Assembly: GCA_036898135.1 (NCBI GenBank)
Contig: CM072513.1
Location: 90,439,225 to 90,503,224, forward strand
Length of the DNA stretch: 64,000 nt
Reading direction: 5' to 3'
Source of the DNA: Oncomelania hupensis
Taxonomy: Eukaryota > Mollusca > Gastropoda > Littorinimorpha > Pomatiopsidae
In this document: one piece after another, positions 32,691 through 42,849 of the stretch
Numbering within the stretch: the first letter of the stretch is position 1
Layout of the letters: every line of letters begins with the position of its first letter
Program-made: the position numbers and the translations under genes
The notes under the pieces: model-generated
Databases searched by the model: none
Told to the model about the DNA's origin: nothing
What the model saw: only the letters and a program-made list of their open reading frames with translations

Positions 32691-33985
32691 TCGAATTATC
32701 TTTTTCTCCCCTATAACATGTCTTTACTCATACTCCCCTGTCAACATTTTAACATCTTGCCTTCTTGCAATGTTTACTTTTTTAAGTTCACTCTTTATTC
32801 ACCCTACAAGGTAACACAAACTCTTTGATCCCTTTTTCTTCGTAACAATTCGTTAACGCATTATACTTCAGTACTATTTCCTTTTGTGACGTTCATCATC
32901 ATACATTTTTTTATGCCACTCCAAAGGCCACGGAAAAACACACCTCATGATTACTGAAATTAAGCGCTATTGATGTTTGGACTTAACTAATTTCATGTTT
33001 TCTTTCAATTTAAAACAATATTACCCAAGAAATCCGAAATATTGAAAAACTATCTTTCTGTTTACATTGCTCCACAACTAAGAAACAGTTAAAATAACCG
33101 TGTACCCATAAAAGATAAATTATCTTTAACACCTTGCAAACTTTTTTTATATAAACCACGTATAATATGCTTCACTTTTATCTAATAAGCAAACGCGCAT
33201 TGTTTTATGATCTTAAATGATTCAAATTTTTATTCCTAAAAATCAAATTCCCTTTGACTCAAAATCTCGTAGTCTCACAACCCTTCGAATCTTTAAATAC
33301 CTTTTTTGGCATCTTTACTACAATTTAAAGCAAATTTTTCATTTACAAATGAAACAAAATTAAAAATCACTCTTTTAAAAACAAATCCAAACAAATCAAA
33401 ATTATCTCTCGTTTCAAACACTTTCGAGTAACCTCATATTTAAATGACAAAATATTCATCCTCTATACACTTATTCCATAATTCTTCTTTCCATCAATTC
33501 TTCTTTTGGTTATCTTATGATATAACCTTATGTCTAAAATCAGCGCTTTTTTCTCAAACGACCACCATTCCATTCAAGGCTTTGCTGCTTACCAACTCTT
33601 GATTTTGCTTAATGCTTACCTAAAATTTAATCAAATTGTTTTAATTTTGCTTTCATATCTTTTTTATCATAATTTAATCAGAAACAAGATCACAATCTTT
33701 TTTCCTCACTAAATTAATTTTATTAAATATCAGAAACGGTAACATAATTTTCCTTTTTTCTCTTTACCTTTTATTTGAACTTCACTTTATCTTACCTGAT
33801 AAAGAACTAATGTTAAAAGACCTATTCTATCTCATCTGAATTTCTTCATTATCAATACTACCAGGTAGATAAAACTCTTTCTAAGCTCAAATATAGACTT
33901 TCTCACTTTTAAATGAAATTTATTCTATAATGCTTCTCCTTTGACAACAAAAACGTCAAGTATTCTTTTTGCCTTCATCTAAATT
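32691..33985 (+). mobile_element. Second, strongly corrupted copy of the LINE 5' region
   Basis: The sequence can be walked alongside copy 1 in the same order. 'cttgcaatgttta' pairs with 'cttgcaatgtaaa' (30,313), 'tccaaaggccacgg' with 'tccaaagccacag' (30,576), 'tttcaatttaaaacaatattaccc' with the related stretch at 30,673, and 'ttgctccac' with 'atgctccac' (30,747). Differences are dominated by indels and homopolymer changes. It reads as a very old copy or a noisy duplicate of the same locus. Confidence 0.55.
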
Positions 33986-34587
33986 AGGGTCGTACAGCTA
34001 ATTAAAAGATAACTACCCAGCTAGAAAAAGTGAGTGAGTACCCTTTTTTTAGGCAGAGACAATCGCGTTATTCTGTTCTTTACAGCAATGGACAAATTAG
34101 AACTTTATCGTAAAATCAAGATCGATCTTCGCCCAAACCAGCACATGCAGTCTGAAAACATTTGTCTTTTATCTCTTAGATTCATACTCTTTGTGACCTC
34201 TCTTCTTCTTCCGAACTAGAATTCGCCTTCTTTGGCGGGGGTTCGTTGACCCCAGAAATAAAGTTCCACATTTTCGGATCAACAACCGTCACCTTGACAA
34301 TACACGTAATTTGTAGCAGTGGTTTTTTTTCACAAACAAAGCAGACAGCGCGCTTGGCGCAAAAGGGAAGTAGGCAAAGGGAAATAACCCTCGCGTATGC
34401 TTCATACTCGTAGCAGACGAGCAGTGACCTAAAAACGCTCTCGCTTCGGACCGAGCTTCTAAAAGTCTGCAAGTAGTATTATTTTTTTTTAGGTCGCTAG
34501 GCGGGCTGGCTCAACTATAAAGTGAGGTCGCCCGAGCCGGTTTTAAGTCGCCTCGGGCGACCGGCGACCGCTAAATCTCACCCCTGT
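33986..34587 (-). mobile_element. hAT-like DNA transposon fragment inserted in a LINE
   Basis: The right end reads, on the minus strand, CAGGGGTGAGATTTAGCGG, a typical hAT-style terminus, and directly adjoins LINE coding sequence. About 250 bases further in, a minus-strand start region reads MWNFISGVNEPPPKKANS followed by a Glu run, resembling the N-terminus of hAT/ZMYM-type transposases. The left end falls in the noisy zone and could not be defined, and no 8-bp duplication was confirmed. Confidence 0.45.
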
Positions 34588-35216
34588 ACAGTATTGATCA
34601 AGTTCGTGAACATAAAGTGCTAGGCGTAATCATTGATGATGATTTTAGCTGGCGGTCACACATTAACCATATCTGTAAAAAAATTTCTAAAAACCTTTTC
34701 CTTCTAAATAAACTTAGACATTTTGTTACGGTTGGTGCATTGAAATCTTTTTTCTATGCCCACTGTATGTCTCATTTTAATTATGCATCAACTGTTTGGT
34801 GTAATGCAAGTGACGCGCAAATTAAACCGCTAAACAGTCTTCATAAAAGAGCAATCAAGATACTTTATAAGTCTTATAATATAAATACAGATATTCCAAC
34901 TACTGAGAAATACATAGAACTCCGAATACTCCCACTTCAAAAACAATTTGTATTTAATACAGCTATCCTTATGTTCAAAATCACACATGGAAAAACACCT
35001 GCATATCTTGATATATTTTTTTACTAAGCCAATTGTTGGGCATAGACTTTATAATTATAAACTACCCCCTCCCTCGCATTGATTTATACAAAAATAGCCT
35101 ATCATTTAATGGAGCTGCTGTATGGAACTCTCTTCCTCTGGAGTGTAAACATTGCACCACAATATTTTCTTTCAAAAATAACCTATGCAAACATCTGCAA
35201 AATTTATTATAAAACT
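34588..35216 (+). mobile_element. Jockey/CR1-like LINE, reverse transcriptase C-terminal region and 3' end
   Basis: An open frame (34,617-35,027) reads KVLGVIIDDDFSWRSHINHI, LNKLRHFVTVGALKSFFYAH, FNYASTVW and LHKRAIKILY. This is the conserved region C-terminal to the catalytic core in many non-LTR reverse transcriptases. The coding sense continues with one break to about 35,210 (AAVWNSLPLECK). The first bases after the hAT terminus already read LINE protein, so the hAT fragment split this copy. Confidence 0.75.
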
Positions 35217-35280
35217 GATATTTTTTATATGATAACACAGTTTTTCATGACATTGTAGTATGATAGTAATAGTAATGATG

Positions 35281-35395
35281 ATGATAAGAGTAATATTAAT
35301 AATAATAATAATTATTATTATTATTGTTATTATTGTTATTATTATTATTATCATTGTTGTTATGATTATTGTTATTTGTATTATTATTATGAGGG
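35281..35395. repeat. (ATT)n-like degenerate microsatellite
   Basis: Interrupted ATT/AAT/GTT repeats just after the LINE 3' end; probably its expanded tail. Confidence 0.8.
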
Positions 35396-35639
35396 TAAGG
35401 GATAGGAAAAGGAGGGGGGGTGGTTGCCTAACCTTGTTTAAAGATAATGATGAAGATGTTGGTGTGATTGTGTATGCATGTGTGTGAGTGCATGTGTGTG
35501 TGATTTCTATGATTTCCAAGTTAATGTTAAAGGTTATTTACTATGTTAGTTTGTTAAGGGACAGATTGGAAGATTAGACTTCTTATTAGTCTAAAATCTT
35601 TATCCCTAATAAAAAAGTTTCAAAAAAAGTTTCAAAGTT

Positions 35640-35732
35640 TCTTCTCTTGGCTCCTCTCTTCTCTTGACGCACGCTAATTGTTGTTCTGAACCAGTTTCCG
35701 ATGGCGCTGTTGTGGAGGACTGCACAGTGTAT
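35640..35732. repeat. Satellite monomers fused to an RTE-like fragment
   Basis: About 28 bases of satellite (ctcttggctcctctcttctc then ttgac) continue without a break into a 60-base match to the RTE-like reverse transcriptase (compare gttgttctgaaccagtt at 63,021), in its minus orientation. The join lies at a shared TTGAC. It is 137 bases upstream of the sodium channel exon. Confidence 0.65.
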
Positions 35733-35868
35733 AGGTTGGTGTGTGTGTTTGAGCGCGTGGAAGTGTGAGTATGATTGAAGGTCTGAAACCAATAGACTTT
35801 AAAGAAAAGAAATGAAGACAAATGATCGTATGCTCACTGATCTTAACTTGTGTTTTGTGTGGACATAG

Positions 35869-36139
35869 CTGAGAATAGCGGCCATAGTGTTTGACATCAC
35901 CACCAACCAGGCGTTTGACATCGTGATCATGATCATCATCATGCTCAACATGCTGACCATGACGCTGGAGTTCTATAACCAGCCCAAGGACATGACCACC
36001 GTTCTCCAGATCATCAACACCATCTTCATCGCCATTTTCACCTTCGAGTGCGTGCTGAAGCTCATAGGGCTGAGACACTACTACTTCAAGATACCGTGGA
36101 ACGTCTTTGATTTCGTCGTGGTTGTCCTCTCCATTCTGG
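35869..36139 (+). CDS. Voltage-gated sodium channel alpha subunit, exon for domain IV S1-S3
   Basis: The exon starts after acceptor gtggacatag in phase 0 and ends at donor ctgg|gtaaca in phase 1 (271 bases). It encodes [20 protein letters not shown] (S1), a short extracellular loop with [10 protein letters not shown], then [20 protein letters not shown] (S2) and [14 protein letters not shown] (S3). This is the start of the fourth repeat of a four-domain Nav channel. The countercharge residues of the voltage sensor (E in FECVLK, D in VFDFVV) are present. Earlier exons are not in the window and would lie to the left, so the gene reads left to right past the repeat-rich zone. The next exon is at 38,080. 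Confidence 0.9.
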
Positions 36140-36603
36140 GTAACACATTTTGTCTTTTCTCTGTTATATATGGGGAAAATTGCTATTTTCAGTGTTTCAA
36201 ACAATTTTTCCTTTAATGTCTGTTTACGCATTTAGGTACTGTTAGACAATTTGAATTAAACATTCAAAACACCTCCACTAAATAAAATGTTTTTAAAAAG
36301 CTTTAATTACAACAATATTATGAAAGTCTCCCAATGTACCTAGGAATTATTTTCGGTGTTTCCAATTTGGAATATAGTACTTATTTATAAAACTATTATT
36401 GTAAGCGTAATATGACCGGTGTATTTACCAATTGCTACTCTGATGCTGTGATTACGTGGATGATGATTTCTTTTAAGAAGTATAATGAATTATCCTATTA
36501 TTAGCCTTCACCGTGACTTTGTGTATAGAACTCCAAAGCTTGGTTTTCACTTGCAGTGTAGTTTGTATTTTCTCCTAGTGTTGTCTGTTGCTTACTTCCA
36601 AAG

Positions 36604-36910
36604 GTCGATTCAGCCTAGTGCTTGAATTTTGTCTAACTTGAAGTCGTCATCCACTCAGCCCGTTCACTCAGTAACAAGGCAGGAGTCATCGCATAAAGGT
36701 TTCCAACGTTATTCAGCAAGAAACTCAAACAGCATTCAACAACTGCAAGCAAACTCTCTTTCCAAAAAACACCCCCAAGACACATAGCTGACAGCACTTT
36801 TTATATAGTTAAAATGTCGAAAACTACAATGTCGAAAAATACAGAAAGTTCCAGAATGATGCACTCAACAACCAATCAAACTAAAACTCATCACCAGAAT
36901 TATGCAGTGT
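36604..36910 (+). repeat. Dispersed repeat family B, copy 2, in the sodium channel intron
   Basis: Matches 4,812-4,985 in its first 170 bases (caaggcaggagtcatcgcat). In its last 60 (accaatcaaactaaaactca) it matches the bases after family A copy 1 at 6,120-6,160. It lies inside the 1.94-kb intron. The rest of that intron (36,140-36,600 and 36,910-37,550) shows nothing recognisable. Confidence 0.6.
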
Positions 36911-37552
36911 CTTACATCATAGAATGTTCTACAGCCTTTCAAGATGTGATCGTCTGTTACCACATAGAATCTGGAATCTTTAGTCAGTTGTGAACAGGAA
37001 GTTCCCAATGCTGCTACAACAATGTCACCCGTTGTAAACAAACCTAAATTATGCAATGCATTTCTAGCAACAGCATAGAACCAGAATCAAAGGTAAATAA
37101 ACGCTGCCATTGCACCCGTGTGCCTGTGAAATACAATATTCCTAGTTACCGTGCACGTCTCAGTCCTAACGCTTCCCCATAATTTGGTGGAAGATCTTTG
37201 TATTTAAACTGATTGCCCATTCTCCATCCTCTATTTGCCTATGTGTCCTCATTTTGTTTTTCGCAGATTTATTTTCTCAGAAAACTGAGTGCTCAGAAAT
37301 AGTCAGATGTTGTGTCCACTATAATAAACAACTCAGATCAGTTTGGTTCAACAAATCTTCATTACCAGTAAAGGTCTCATGTACAGCAAATTGGGTGGCA
37401 TTTGAATAAATAAAATCATGCAAAATAAATCACAATTCTTTACAAATGAACACTTACATCAAATAATTTATTTTCAAAGATTCATTTATATTTTTTTCTT
37501 ACTTACTTACAGTTACACATGCACATCTTTGTACATCTTTCTTTATCACAGA

Positions 37553-38030
37553 TGGAGCACAGTTAGCTCAGTGGTGTACGCCGTGTACTCCAAGGTCAGG
37601 CGATAACGTTGCAACCTGTACAGGCAGTAATTCAATCACCATCAACGGCCTAAAGTTAATAAAACAAATTTCAAAATAATAAAATACCCTGAGACACTGC
37701 TTCCATACTCCTTCGGAGGGAGTGTAAACCAAGGTCTAGTCTGTACAGCACACATTCCATCGCATGGACTTTAAAGACCTCGACGCTAATGTCCTAGGCC
37801 GATGAGTGCAGGCTACACAAATACACCCAGTATGCACTAGGTCCCTTCTCCCCATCCCCGGTCACCCAGGATTGTGCTCATTAGTCTGGGCATCAGACAA
37901 TGCGCCCAAAGGCTGCAAGTGGGCGCCTCGAGCGACTTGATTTAGATCCTGTATCAGTCAGCACCTTGAACGGCTCTAGAGCTAGGAAAGCGCTAAATAA
38001 AAGTGATTAAATAAATAAAATAAAAAATAT
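37553..38030 (+). mobile_element. tRNA-derived SINE in the sodium channel intron
   Basis: Starts with a tRNA-like head (TTAGCTCAGTGGTGTACG as A box and a degenerate B box near gttgcaacctg). A body follows containing ccccggtcacccaggattgt, then 'ttagatcctgtatcag' and 'gctaggaaagcgctaaataa', and an (AAAT)n-like tail. Body and tail match the minus-strand copy at 11,133-11,575. It ends only about 50 bases before the next exon's acceptor. Confidence 0.85.
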
Positions 38031-38079
38031 GCCATACAACAGTTAAAAAATCAAATTTATGTTGTGTGCCTGTGTGCAG

Positions 38080-39261
38080 CATCATCACTGTCGGAGTTTG
38101 AGAACAGCTTCTTCATCTCGCCCACCTTGCTGCGTGTCATCAGAGTGTTCCGAGTGGGCCGTGTGCTGCGTCTGGTCAAGTCAGCCAAAGGCATTCGCAC
38201 GTTGCTGTTCTCGCTGGCTGTTTCCCTGCCGGCCCTGTTCAACATCGCCCTGCTGCTAGTGCTGGTCATGTTCATCTACGCCATCATGGGCATGAACTTC
38301 TTCATGCATGCGGAGCGTAAGTACGGGCTGGACGACATCTTCAACTTTGACACATTCCTCCGCAGCTTCATCCTGCTCTTCCAGATGTGCACCTCGGCGG
38401 GCTGGAGTGACGTTATGAACGGGCTGATTGCCAATTGTGTGAACACGAAGGGCCGTGCAACAGTACACCATGGCTACCATCTACCTGTCCACCTACCTCA
38501 TCATCAGCTACCTGGTGGTGGTCAACATGTACATCGCCGTCATCCTGGAGAACTTCTCTCAGGCCACAGAAGACGTGCAGCAGGGCCTAACACCTGACGA
38601 CTTTGACATGTACTACGAGAAGTGGGAGAAGTATGACCCCAAGGCCACCAAGTACATCCCGCTGGACCAGGTGTCAGACTTTGTGGACTTCTTGGAAGAG
38701 CCTTTGCGCCTGCCCAAGCCCAACCACTTCATGCTGGTCAAGATGGAGATCCCCATCTGCGAGGGCGACAAGGTGTTCTGTCGCGACATCCTGGACGCGC
38801 TGACCAAGAACTTCCTGGGCACCTCTGATACTAGTTCCGTGCCCATCAAGGCCGAGGACAAGAAGGACGAGGCCTATAAGCCCATCTCCACCACTCTGCG
38901 CCGGCAGAAAGAACACTACGCCGCCCGCATCATTCAGAAAGCCTACAGACACTACAAAAGCAAGAAAGAAGGTGACTCGGATGACGATGATGATGATGAC
39001 TACGATGATAACAGCGGAGAGGCGGGTGGTGGTGGCGGTAGAGGTGGTGGCAGAGACCACGGCAGGGGAGAGGAGAGGGGTGTGCGGCGGAGGCTGGGGG
39101 GTGGGGCAGGGGGAAACGGGGGAGAGATGAGTGGGTCAGGCCACAGTGAGAGTGTGGACACCAGTAGTACAGTGCACCCTGCTGATGACGTCTGTGTGGT
39201 GGACCTGGACATGGATTCTAAGTCGGTAGAGCTGAAGGCAGACAGCGGGGTGGTAGCTTGA
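38080..39261 (+). CDS. Voltage-gated sodium channel alpha subunit, last coding exon (domain IV S4 to C-terminus)
   Basis: After acceptor tgtgtgcag the exon completes the split codon and encodes the voltage-sensing S4 ([16 protein letters not shown]), S5 ([20 protein letters not shown]) and the pore with filter motif TSAGW, whose Ala is the fourth selectivity residue. S6 follows ([15 protein letters not shown]), then the EF-hand-like region ([20 protein letters not shown]), an IQ motif ([10 protein letters not shown]), an Asp run and a Gly/Arg-rich tail. The stop is at 39,259. One extra base, probably in the GGG near 38,449, shifts the frame in the pore-S6 loop; no intron fits there. The first three filter residues are missing, so Nav1 versus Nav2 (DSC1/BSC1-type) is unresolved. 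Confidence 0.9.
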
Positions 39262-40976
39262 TAGTGGTGTTCCTGCTGCTAAACATTTCTCACCTTCCTC
39301 TCTCTTTCTCTCCATTTTTTGTTTGTCTTTCTTGTGGCAAAACAATGGCCTCAGGAGGTGTGCCTACTCATCAGGGCCCCCACCGTTCTTGTTCTGGTGT
39401 TATGCAAGTGATGCAGTCTCATGCTGGATGCATGTATGTGGAGGATTCAAGCCTACCTGCTGAAAGCTTCAAGCTGTGCTTTTATGGATTATGTGACTAG
39501 TCATCTGTGTTTAAATATTGGAAGGAGATGATCTTTAGCCTCACACTCAGTACAACAAGAACTGACTGCTTGGTTCAGTGTCAGGTGAAGCTTAAACCGC
39601 AGCTTGGCTTCCCCTTCTCCCCCAGCAGCCAGCACATTATTTTCTAAGGCTTTGTGAAAGACGTTGGTGCTGTATGGATTGTGGCATTTATTTAGCTGAT
39701 TAATGCATTGATGAATAATGGAAAACATCCAGAATTAACTGTTTGTGCTGGTGTTTTAATCTCCTGACATTGTTATCACATTATGATAGATGATCATACT
39801 CTGAAATATATCCAGTCTGCTGCAAAATCGACTAATGCCACACACAGAGTGTTGTCAATGTTACAGTGTTCATCATGCTCACAATCCCAGAACAGAGAGC
39901 TAAGCCTGTAGGTTTGAGTGCAGTTTGTGTTTATTACATGGACGTACAAGGGCGGGTGTGTCCCATTAAATGATTAATACTCCGCTAGAGCAGATCAGGA
40001 CGGCCTCACCGATTTCAAGTGGAGGAGAATTTTGTGTCTGCTGTGCTCAGTCTAGCTGGAATCCTGTGCAATGAAAAGCAGCTGACTTGTGACTGTTTTC
40101 ACGTTGTATTTTTAGACATTATGTGTTTGTTTGTTTTCTGTGATTTTGTTTTTGTTTTTGGGGTGGGTGGGAGTGTGGCACGTTTTTTGGCTTTTGCCAA
40201 TGTCTTTCCATATATATGTGGCTGTCTTTTGGAAACTCGGCTTCATTTGTAATCGTGCATCACGGCTCTTTCCCTCAAACAGTGCTGAACTGCATTATTC
40301 TTATTTTCTTACGTGGTGTTTGTTAATTAAACAATCAGAACACATGCTATTTGAATGAGTGATACATGAAGTGTACGCCATCTTGTTATTTTGTGTTGGG
40401 ACTATATTAATTAATGCTGATCAGGTCACATAATTAAACAACTGCGTTTGCATTTTACCTGTCCAATTTTAGGTTTTACATTTATCTTCTTCTTTTTTTT
40501 TCATTTGTATTTGCTGCCACTACTCATGCATGCACTGTGATTTCTATAGGATGGTTTAACTTATATGTGAAGTGTGTACATAGTGGTTTTTTTCAACTGT
40601 CTTGCATTCCAAGCAATTTTGGTGGTTTATAAAGACCAAGTAGTGACTATAGTGTGGTATATGCTATCACTATGGGTGCACCTTTTCAACTTTTATGCCT
40701 GCTTGTTTCTAATTAATACATTGGGTGATGTCCGCTTGGGTGCCAGCTGTACATATTCAACATAACCTTGTCACTCGTGTGTGCTGATCGATTCAGGTGT
40801 GTGTTATATTTGCTTGTGGATTTATCAGGGGAAATTCAACTTCAAGTAGATTTGGTCTGCTGTGGGTGGAATCGTCTGTGTGGCAGTCACAACACTAGTG
40901 AAACATTTCCGCGTTTTAATTTTACACAATGACAAATTCCAAGCTAATCTGTTCTCATAGTGGTACACATTCCATA
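39262..40976. other. Downstream flank of the sodium channel, possible 3' UTR
   Basis: No further coding sequence. The stretch may include the 3' UTR; I did not find a clear AATAAA signal. Confidence 0.4.
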
Positions 40977-41915
40977 CGTCCCAGGCGCGAACTTGTTTTT
41001 TCCAACCTAGTTCCAGTCACTTTCCCGAAAAAGGCAATTACCGAAGTCGAACGAAGCTCTCCGAGTCGAGCGAAGCTATCCGATGTTTTACGAACGAATG
41101 CTGGCAGGACTACGTGAAACCACAGGCTTGGAAGTCTCGTCTTTCGTAGGCCTCAATTACATACAATACTACGTACGTATTTAGGAGTTTACAAAGACAA
41201 AAGAAAAGACTTCAGAGCCTGTGGTGAAACATCCGTGCATAAAAATAGCCGCTGCTAGATCTAATTCTATTTCGATCTGCACAGCTTCAAGCTCAAGTCG
41301 AGATTTGCATTTTGAAGCAGTTAGTATTATTATTATTATTATTATTTTATGATGAATAATATACTGACACAATTAGTAATAAGGAGTAAAAGTAATACAT
41401 AACACATAAAGCACACATACAACGATTTCACATCTATATCAACAATAAAACCATGACAAAACTTCAAAGCGCTATGCATACGTTGATGTCCCTTCAGCAC
41501 AAGGCAAAGCAAGTTTATAATGGTCTTAAAAAAAGTGATATTTTTATTGCAAGCACCAAAGCAATTATTTATTTAACTAATATTATTCTTTTTAACTGAC
41601 ACAGTAAATTTGTTATATGTATTTCAATTATATGTATTGTAATGAGAAACACGTATTAAAAAAATGTTGCGTGGCGGGCGGAAATTTCTATAAATCATCT
41701 GAAAACTTTGTTAAATCTATAAGAAAAAATAACCAGTAACACCATCTGAATATTTCGGGTTACACCCAACTTCAGCAAAAACAAACAAAACGTCACTGAC
41801 CATATTTACACCATTGAGCACGCACAGCAGCACACTATTCTTTTTTTTTTTAAAAGTAGGAATAATAATAATAATAACAATAACAATAATAATAAGAAGA
41901 AGAAGAAGAAGAAGA

Positions 41916-41953
<38 letters not shown>

Positions 41954-42007
41954 CAACAACACACAAACAAAACAAATAAATAAATTAAAGATTTAACTAA
42001 ATAACTA

Positions 42008-42072
<65 letters not shown>

Positions 42073-42849
42073 GGGAAGTTGTGGTCTCGATGTTGTGGTC
42101 CTGATTCGGCTCTTTGCAGTCCGCTGGACTCTGTAAGCAATGAATAACTAATAAGCTTTTAATTTAACTCTGATCTCGAGTTGTCTTGATTTTGTGGTTC
42201 TGATTCGACTCTTTGCAGTCCGCTGGACCCTGTAAGCAATGAATAACTAACTATTAATTTAACTCTGATCTCGAGTTATTAAAAAAAAATTCGCTTAGCC
42301 TACTCGTCCTCCGGAAATTTCAAGATTCGAATATTATAAAGTATAGGCCTAAATATTATCAATTAGCATAGATATAGTTTATACATTTATTTACGTATAA
42401 AACAAACAATACAGGTCTAATAATTATATTCAGCTAGTGAGCTTCTTCGCTGGGCGGAGACTGACTTATAATATAATAATGTAGATTAAGCCTATGTATA
42501 CTGTATAACAGTGTCTACTTGGTTCTAGGCAGGAAATGGGCAATGCTATTATTAGCCTTTACTGCTGAGAACTAACAAAATGCAAATCAAGGAACGCAAA
42601 TATTAAATATGGTCGATAATAATTATGCTCATATTATGCTCATATTAACAAAGTATGCCATTGCGAAATGCTAAATCTGTGTAAATCGAACAGAATTAGA
42701 AGCAAGAGCGATCATTTTTAATGTCAGCTAGTCGTAGTCATGCAAGCATCATTTCGTAACACATCGGAGAGCTTCGTTCGACTTCGGTGATTGCCTTTTT
42801 GGGCGAATGACTGGAACTAGGTTGGAAAAAACAAGTTTGCGTCCCAGGC
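40977..42849. mobile_element. Non-autonomous Mutator-like element with about 110-bp TIRs and 10-bp target duplication
   Basis: The direct repeat CGTCCCAGGC lies at 40,977-40,986 and 42,840-42,849. Immediately inside, the two ends are inverted repeats of each other: the left begins (g)cgaacttgttttttccaac and the right complement caaacttgttttttccaac. Both continue through 'ctagttccagtca', 'aaaaggcaat' and 'cgaagtcgaacgaagctctc' for about 110 bases. A 9-11-bp duplication with long TIRs is the signature of the Mutator superfamily. The 1.85-kb interior has no transposase frame and includes A/T and (TAC)n tracts plus inverted family A pieces, so it is non-autonomous. Confidence 0.75.
42007..42275. 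repeat. (TAC)n tract and tandem pair of inverted family A ends
   Basis: About 62 bases of TAC repeat are followed by two related 95-100-base units. Each contains ctctttgcagtccgctgga and ctgtaagcaatgaataacta and ends in tctgatctcgagtt. Their reverse complement matches the start of family A copies at 50,744 and 58,956. They lie inside the Mutator-like element. Confidence 0.75.

Noticed and set aside
38430..38465. A small intron in the pore-S6 loop of the sodium channel exon
   Set aside because: The frame change occurs within a few bases with no GT-AG pair or room for an intron; a one-base indel explains it.
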